Source of the DNA: an uncultured Clostridium sp.
GTDB lineage: Bacteria > Bacillota > Clostridia > TANB77 > CAG-508
DNA: 61,621 bases
NCBI GenBank assembly: GCA_947384775.1
Contig: CANDIF010000007.1
Location: 1-61,621 of the forward strand
Direction of reading: 5' to 3'
The notes under the pieces were generated by a model that was not told the origin of the DNA, ran no database searches, and saw only the letters and a program-made list of their open reading frames with translations. Made by a program: the position numbers and the translations under genes. Shown piece after piece: positions 56,748 through 61,621 of the stretch. Numbering within the stretch: position 1 is the stretch's first letter; the number at the start of each line of letters is the position of its first letter.

Positions 56748-56822
56748 TTTTCTTCACTCCTGCTAATTCTATATTTGTTTATATTTTAAATATAGGTAAT
56801 AGAGTCTGATTTTTAGTAGTTT

Positions 56823-57491
56823 CTATATTTCTGCATCTATTGGATAATTTGAAAATGCTATTATTTCTTCTTTTGTTAGTCTATTTATTTCTATCTTATT
56901 ATATAATATGTAAATTGTCGTTTTTTGTGTTATGTCTTTTATTTCTAATTTGTCTATTTTGTCATTTTCCTTGTCTATATATAATTTTTTATTCTGTGTA
57001 TATATATTGTTTTGTTTTACTTCTACTTCCATAATAATTTTTCCATTTTCCTCATATATTTTTGAATCTTGATTTTGACTGTAATCTTCTATAAATTTAA
57101 CTAGACTCAGCTCATTACTTCCAATAAATTTATAATCCGCATATATCTTGTTTAATGTTAATTTACTATTTTTTATACTAAGATCTTTGCCATCATATGT
57201 GAATTCAAGTCCTAATAAGTTCTCAGGTTCTAATACCTTTTGTTTGTATAACTTTCCTTCTTTTATATATTTTTGTTCTACTTTATAAATGTTTTTTGTT
57301 TTATTACTTGTTACTTCTATATTTGCATTCGCATTATAGCTCTCTATACTTAAAATATATTCTTTTATTTCATCGATCGATTTATTACTTATATTATTTC
57401 CACTTTTAATTTTTTTATAATTATTTTTAAATAAAAAAATTATAATTATCAAAATTATAATTGTAATTGCAATACCAATAATCTTTTTCAT
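56823..57491 (-). CDS. GerS-like membrane-anchored protein
   Basis: 222 residues. A single N-terminal helix (MKKIIGIAITIIILIIIIFL) anchors a beta-rich outside domain: IDEIKEYILSIESYNANANI, YKVEQKYIKEGKLYKQKVLE, GLEFTYDGKDLSI and later KLYIDKENDKIDKLEIKD. The LolA/GerS-like layout (strand repeats about an average of a YIKEGKYR-type segment) matches the germination lipoprotein GerS of Clostridia, though the lipobox is absent. Next to ndoA as in some Clostridia. The assignment is by pattern only. Confidence 0.6.
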   Translation of the reverse strand: MKKIIGIAITIIILIIIIFLFKNNYKKIKSGNNISNKSIDEIKEYILSIESYNANANIEVTSNKTKNIYKVEQKYIKEGKLYKQKVLEPENLLGLEFTYDGKDLSIKNSKLTLNKIYADYKFIGSNELSLVKFIEDYSQNQDSKIYEENGKIIMEVEVKQNNIYTQNKKLYIDKENDKIDKLEIKDITQKTTIYILYNKIEINRLTKEEIIAFSNYPIDAEI

Positions 57492-57554
57492 CTGCCTCTC
57501 TCCCTTCTTTTTTCTAATTATATTCGTCTTGCTTGGGAGATATGTGGATGATAA

Positions 57555-58015
57555 AAATTGCAGTTTATTTTACTTTTACAATCCGCCAAATCTCGTCGGA
57601 GCTTTCATTGTGTAAACAACAAGGTTCTGGGGTACCTCACCCACAAGCTTTGCTTGTGAGGTGGGTCAGGTTCTTATATTTATTTTTTATTGAACCCACG
57701 TTTGATACGCCAAAGAAGGAGGCTCGTGTCTTCAAACAAAATAAATATGAAACTCCTGCGTTTGGCTACTCTGTACCAAATTTCAATAAAAGCAAATCAT
57801 TATAATTATTTGAAAACGAGTTCGATCAGCTAACGCTTCAGGGCAACGTAAATGCGTAGCATTTTTGCCGAAGCGATTTGCTTTAATGTTAGTTCTTATC
57901 GTGCCAATACATTTGTTGTATTCTCTTCAATTAAAGCGAGTGGAGAACGGAGTTTGAAAATAATTCATAATGATTTGTGATATTATCAATATTTTCCTCA
58001 CTCAAACTGCAATTT
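57555..58015. repeat. Composite repeat element 2 with 13-bp terminal inverted repeats
   Basis: Bounded by AAATTGCAGTTTA (57555-57567) and CAAACTGCAATTT (58003-58015). Contains palindromic element C copy 2 in reverse orientation (57580-57767, with an inserted hairpin CACAAGC-TTT-GCTTGTG and displaced AACAACAAGGTTCT satellite) and the same 200-bp right module as element 1 (from 57781; ACGCTTCAGGGCAA/TTTGCCGAAGCG stem). Accounts for most of 57492-58203; an open frame at 57533-57805 within it is not a gene. Confidence 0.82.
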
Positions 58016-58203
58016 ACAATGCATTCTCTTACCTTATTTGCACTTAACCAGCTTTATTGAAATACTTTTCTTTTGCAATTATTTTATATTACATTTTCAT
58101 TACATTTTTACTTGCACTATTTACTATTAATTGCATTAGCAGTATAATTAATTTAGCATACATGATATTTCATGTAGAGAATATTCAAAGGAGGAAATTT
58201 TAA

Positions 58204-59301
58204 ATGTTAAAAAATTCAAACAATTCTGGTATTACTTTAATAGCTTTAATTATAACAATTATTGTAATGCTTATCTTAGTAGCTGTAACTGTTAATGTTG
58301 CTGTTAATAGTGGACTTTTTGGTCACGCTAAAAATGCTACTCAAGGTTGGAAATCTGAAGAAGAAAAAGAATCTAATATTGGTAATGATAATTACATTAA
58401 GGATACTGTTAACCAATACACCGGTGAACAAAATGGTAATCCTATGACTACTGATAGAAGTTTCTTAAAAGTGGGAGATTATATTGATTACATGCCAGAT
58501 ACAGCTGAAAATTACATGGACTTAGACTACAAAAAATCAGGATCATCAACCAATCCAGTAGAAGGAATAGCACAAGATATGACATTAAAGTGGAGAGTTA
58601 TGAACATTAATAATGATGGCAGTGTTGATTTAATATCTGCTACTCCAGTAACAATAAATATATTTTTCCAAGGATCTCTAGGATATAATAATGGAGTTCT
58701 ATTATTAAACGACCTATGTAAAACACAATATTCAAATAGTACATTAGAAGTTACTGCTAGAAGTATTGACTTAGAGGATATTGAAAAGAAATTCAATAGT
58801 ACAGGTATTGCTGCTAGAAATGCCTTCACTACTTCTGGTCTACAATATGGTGATGTAAAAACATATAGTGGAAGTTCTTCATATGCACCAGATATATATG
58901 ACCACGTTGGTAAAACTACAGCAGAAGAAAGCAAAGATTATTATACAACACCTACTACTGCCACATCTACTCAAAAAGGAACTTTAGAAATACAGCAAAC
59001 AGATTATGGGTTCCAAACACAACCTAATTACTTTGACGATTCTACATTTCACGAGCTTATTTTCGGTACAGGTACATATTATTGGCTTGCTACACGTTCT
59101 GTTAATTGTCAATCTAATATAGCATACTTTTGCTTGCGCTATGTGAACGGTTCCAATCTTACTGGTGATCGCTTATTCTTTTCAACTAACGATGCATATG
59201 ACACTGGCTTTTTTTTACGTCCAGTAGTTTCTCTTGGATCTAATATCAAAATTTCTACTGATGGTGGAACTGCTGATAGCCCAAGAGCTTTAAGTAAATA
59301 A
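58204..59301 (+). CDS. Type IV pilin-like protein with a C-terminal lectin/FGE-like domain
   Basis: 365 residues. The N-terminus NNSGITLIALIITIIVMLI is a class III prepilin helix (Gly then ITLIAL), cleaved by a prepilin peptidase. After a linker the domain includes LKWRVMNINNDGSVDLISA, FGTGTYYWLATRS, NIAYFCLRYVNG and the end GFFLRPVVSLGSN. The YWLATRS...LRPVVSLG pattern is that of DUF6273-like/formylglycine-enzyme-like folds, also used by variable binding proteins of diversity-generating systems. The codon use near 59090-59230 is less AT-rich than upstream. AGGAGG before the ATG. No other pilus genes are nearby. Confidence 0.8.
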   Translation: MLKNSNNSGITLIALIITIIVMLILVAVTVNVAVNSGLFGHAKNATQGWKSEEEKESNIGNDNYIKDTVNQYTGEQNGNPMTTDRSFLKVGDYIDYMPDTAENYMDLDYKKSGSSTNPVEGIAQDMTLKWRVMNINNDGSVDLISATPVTINIFFQGSLGYNNGVLLLNDLCKTQYSNSTLEVTARSIDLEDIEKKFNSTGIAARNAFTTSGLQYGDVKTYSGSSSYAPDIYDHVGKTTAEESKDYYTTPTTATSTQKGTLEIQQTDYGFQTQPNYFDDSTFHELIFGTGTYYWLATRSVNCQSNIAYFCLRYVNGSNLTGDRLFFSTNDAYDTGFFLRPVVSLGSNIKISTDGGTADSPRALSK

Positions 59302-59316
59302 ACTTATCTAACCAAA

Positions 59317-59344
59317 ACAAAACCAGGAATAATCCTGGTTTTGT
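59317..59344 (+). terminator. Terminator of the pilin-like gene
   Basis: ACAAAACCAGGA and TCCTGGTTTTGT around ATAA, followed by TCTGTT. Confidence 0.85.
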
Positions 59345-59380
59345 TCTGTTAGAGTAAAAGATTAATCTAGTCTCATCTCA

Positions 59381-59914
59381 CTACATCTTCACTTCTATAT
59401 TTTTTCTTGCTTCTTCAGTTTCTAATTGGAATAATTCCTCTTCTTTAAAGTTAAACATACTTGCTATTATATTTGTTGGTACAACTGATATTTTAGTATT
59501 ATATGCTGTTACTTCACTGTTATATATTCTTCTAGCTGCTTGTAGCTGACTTTCCATTTTTGATAAACTTTTTTGTAAATCTAAAAATTGTTCACTTGCT
59601 TTTAATTCCGGGTAATTTTCTGCTAATGCTATTATGTGATTGCACTCAGAATTTAATTCTGCTCCTTCTTTTAAATTTTTGTTATTCATATATCGTGTTC
59701 TCATTTGCACAACTTTATCAAATATTTGTTGTTCGTGTTTAGCATATCCTTTAACACACTCTACTAAATTAGGTATCAAATTAAATCTTTGTGTCAAATA
59801 AACATCTATTCCTGATTTTGCCTGTTCAACTTTCTTTTTTCTTTTAACTAATCCATTATATTGTGCAAACAAAAAAATTATTATTCCTACTATTACTCCT
59901 AAAAAAATTGCCAT
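59381..59914 (-). CDS. lemA: LemA-family protein
   Basis: 177 residues. A single N-terminal membrane helix (IFLGVIVGIIIFLFAQYNGL) is followed by the long-helix LemA core: QRFNLIPNLVECVKGYAKHE, ENYPELKASEQFLDLQKSL and VVPTNIIASMFNFKEEELF. Cytoplasmic helical domain with unknown function. LemA commonly pairs with a DUF3137 gene, which lies upstream on the same strand here. AGGAGAG before the ATG. Confidence 0.92.
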   Translation of the reverse strand: MAIFLGVIVGIIIFLFAQYNGLVKRKKKVEQAKSGIDVYLTQRFNLIPNLVECVKGYAKHEQQIFDKVVQMRTRYMNNKNLKEGAELNSECNHIIALAENYPELKASEQFLDLQKSLSKMESQLQAARRIYNSEVTAYNTKISVVPTNIIASMFNFKEEELFQLETEEARKNIEVKM

Positions 59915-60063
59915 ATAACATCTCTCCTATCTATAATATTTATTATATCATATTATAATTTTTTTGTATATTCTTTATAAAAAACGGGCAATTAAAATGG
60001 TCCGTATATGTTATTATGCAAGCCTTTGGAGATATTTTATAACAATAATTATATGGAACAAAC

Positions 60064-60148
60064 TAGCTCCACGTGGAAATTCATTTTAAAAAATTTAAAC
60101 AACTGTATTAAATTTTTAAAAATCGAATTTCCAGCAAGATGGAGCGGA
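60064..60148. repeat. Palindromic element A, copy 5
   Basis: AGCTCCACGTGGAAATTC and GAATTTCCAGCAAGATGG then AGCGGA. Compared with copy 4 (GGATGTTC/GAACATCC), both arms have changed together. It separates lemA and the DUF3137 gene. Confidence 0.87.
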
Positions 60149-60174
60149 CATCTTTCAAAAATAAACACAATGTC

Positions 60175-61074
60175 TCATATTTCTGTTTCTGCTATTACTT
60201 TATTTACTGCTCTAGTTACCCTAAAAATAAACTCTATTATGTCATAATACTTCTTCAAAGTATCAAAATCTAAGCTTTGCCCAAATAACTTTGGTTCAAA
60301 AACTCCACCTGTATGGAATCTAATATACATATTAGCACCTTTTAAAGTTATTTCATACTTTATTTTACTTTTTTCTTTAAATTCAATTAACATCTCCATT
60401 ATATCTGATGTTAATATTTGCATTGTCATAATTGGATTTAGAGTATATACATCAAAATGTTTTTCAAATTCACTTGAATCCATTTCTATTTTATTTTTCT
60501 TTCCAAACACTTTTCCTAAAAAACCTTTATCTGAATGTATCTTTATAAAACCAGGTATTTGCTTTGCACAATCCACTTGCCCAAAAATTCCATGAAATAC
60601 AGTAGTAGTTGTTGTATCTCCATCTGAATCTGTTGATTCATCTTCTGTTCTTACTTCTGACATTTCTACTTTATATTTTTCATCTAATATTCCTTCTATT
60701 AAGTCCTCTGAATAGTAATTATCATAGCCTTCAAATTCCCCTTGTCTATATACATTAGAACTAATACCTCTTTCTGGATAGAAATTTAAATTGCTATCGC
60801 ATTCTTTTATGAAAGTTTCTATAACTTCCTTTTTGAAAGTTCCTGTATAATTATATTTTTTACTTATTCCAACTGTGGCTATTATTGCTATTATAAAAGC
60901 AAAAAATACTATTGCAAATCCAAAAGACGATAATGTTACTACCCCAATTATTGAAACTACTATTGTTATAATTATTACTATTAGCATTTTAGATGCTTTT
61001 TGTTTTCTTAGAAGTTCTAATTTTTCATTTTTTTCTGCATAAAGTTTTTCATATACTTCATTAAAATTTCTCAT
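60175..61074 (-). CDS. DUF3137 membrane protein
   Basis: 299 residues. An N-terminal coiled stretch (NEVYEKLYAEKNEKLELLRK) leads to two membrane helices (MLIVIIITIVVSIIGVVTL, FAIVFFAFIIAIIATVG), then a soluble domain with FYPERGISSNVYRQGEF, TTTTVFHGIFGQVDC and IYIRFHTGG-like (MYIRFHTGGVFEP). Family members co-occur with LemA and have no known activity. Same strand as lemA with a 260-nt gap carrying repeat A. A short AGGAGAT site before the ATG at 61074. Confidence 0.85.
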   Translation of the reverse strand: MRNFNEVYEKLYAEKNEKLELLRKQKASKMLIVIIITIVVSIIGVVTLSSFGFAIVFFAFIIAIIATVGISKKYNYTGTFKKEVIETFIKECDSNLNFYPERGISSNVYRQGEFEGYDNYYSEDLIEGILDEKYKVEMSEVRTEDESTDSDGDTTTTTVFHGIFGQVDCAKQIPGFIKIHSDKGFLGKVFGKKNKIEMDSSEFEKHFDVYTLNPIMTMQILTSDIMEMLIEFKEKSKIKYEITLKGANMYIRFHTGGVFEPKLFGQSLDFDTLKKYYDIIEFIFRVTRAVNKVIAETEI

Positions 61075-61135
61075 TTTTTATCTCCTATTTATTTGTGCAA
61101 CTATAACTCTTTTTTCAAGCAAGTTTTTTCTTGAA

Positions 61136-61441
61136 TTAATTTAACAAATTTAATAAACTTTCTTTATCAGTTACTCCTATTTGTCTTTTGTACTCTTTTC
61201 CTCTTTTGAAAACTATAATTGTTGGTATGCTTTCAACTCCATATTTCTCAGCTAATTCTTGATTTTCATCAATATTAATCTTTCCTACTTTTATACTTTC
61301 ATCTTTTGCTACTTCTTCTACTACTGGTGCCATCATTTTACATGGGTAACACCAATCTGCAAAAAAGTCTATCAAAACTGTTTTTTCCTCCTTCAAAACC
61401 TCGTGTTCAAAATTATTGCTTGTTATTTCATAAACACTCAT
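61136..61441 (-). CDS. trxA: Thioredoxin with WCYPC active site
   Basis: 101 residues. Thiol-disulfide reductase. The active site is FFADWCYPCKMMAPV with Tyr in place of the usual Gly (WCGPC); the cis-proline loop is GVESIPTIIVFK. Full length, no signal peptide, so cytoplasmic. The WCYPC form is seen in some anaerobe thioredoxins and may shift the redox potential; that effect is inferred. AGGAGG precedes the ATG at 61441. Confidence 0.95.
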   Translation of the reverse strand: MSVYEITSNNFEHEVLKEEKTVLIDFFADWCYPCKMMAPVVEEVAKDESIKVGKINIDENQELAEKYGVESIPTIIVFKRGKEYKRQIGVTDKESLLNLLN

Positions 61442-61500
61442 TTTATTACCTCCTATTTTTATTTTTTCCTTTAAATCATTTAGTTATTACTTCGAAGTTC

Positions 61501-61522
61501 GGGCGATTAAAATCACCCCTAC
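61501..61522. repeat. Short hairpin GGGCGATT...AATCACCCCTAC
   Basis: GGGCGATTAAAATCACCCCT is nearly identical to 19541-19560 (GGGCGATTAAAATCGTCCCT). A weaker relative is at 59985-60005. Nothing coding follows to the window end. Confidence 0.65.
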
Positions 61523-61621
61523 ACTTTGTATCAAGTCTAGTAAACAAATCAAGTTTGCAAAAGCTGAATCTTTTAACTACATTTGTCAATTACAATTAAT
61601 GGTACATAAATTTCATCGTCT

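Noticed and set aside
57533..57805. 90-codon plus-strand frame
   Set aside because: Covers palindrome C and repeat ends, not conserved in the other copy.

Overview
The window is about 61.6 kb of AT-rich DNA from a low-GC, probably spore-forming Clostridia-type Firmicute. The evidence is spoVS beside a YmdB phosphodiesterase, a GerW/YtfJ sporulation protein, a GerS-like protein, AddA (not RecB), RNase J, an ndoA-type MazF and Firmicute gene orders such as dnaG-rpoD, rpsL-rpsG-fusA-tuf and rplU-rpmA-trpS-obg. A membrane serpin, a pilin-like protein and a small secreted protein fit a host-associated anaerobe. TGA is used as a stop (e.g. mazF), so the code is standard in that respect.

Layout: 1-7.5 kb clpC (cut by the window edge), a ROK kinase, a peptide-binding protein, spoVS, ymdB, thrS and a DUF84 NTPase. 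7.6-10.2 kb small membrane proteins, a LytTR regulator with a membrane partner, and a less AT-rich secreted protein. 10.5-19.3 kb rsmA, a phosphoesterase, tsaD, a serpin, a three-tRNA operon (Val, Asp, Phe) and addA. 19.4-26 kb a repeat island, a tiny Asn-rich gene, an FAD dehydrogenase, a PstS-like fusion, acpP-plsX and a lipoprotein. 26-31.3 kb the str operon region. 31.4-38 kb a VanW-type lipoprotein, a D,D-carboxypeptidase, gerW-ytfI, scpA, recX, recA. 38-42.4 kb a TetR-controlled RND exporter with a secreted repeat partner. 42.4-48.2 kb obg-trpS-rpmA-rplU, then a DUF3800 gene flanked by two promoter/terminator-bounded structured RNAs, then probable prophage debris. 48.3-56.8 kb rnj, valS, rpoD, dnaG, mazF. 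56.8-61.6 kb a GerS-like protein, a repeat island, a pilin-like protein, lemA/DUF3137 and thioredoxin.

Most striking: in about 17,400 codons I find only four in-frame CGG codons, and each lies exactly where a gene needs a +1 frame change (peptide-binding protein 2726, DUF84 NTPase 7251, the PGYGKKG-type protein 47844, DnaG 55397). CGG in the other two frames is common. In each case skipping the C gives GGN (Gly); in DnaG this restores the conserved SLGTALT motif. This looks like an untranslatable CGG codon resolved by +1 frameshifting (or a CGGN quadruplet), not random error.

A second theme is a set of palindromic intergenic repeats (at least five families, some nested in a composite element with 13-bp terminal inverted repeats). 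One family shows compensatory changes in its arms, and two copies of another abut the stop codons of consecutive str-operon genes.
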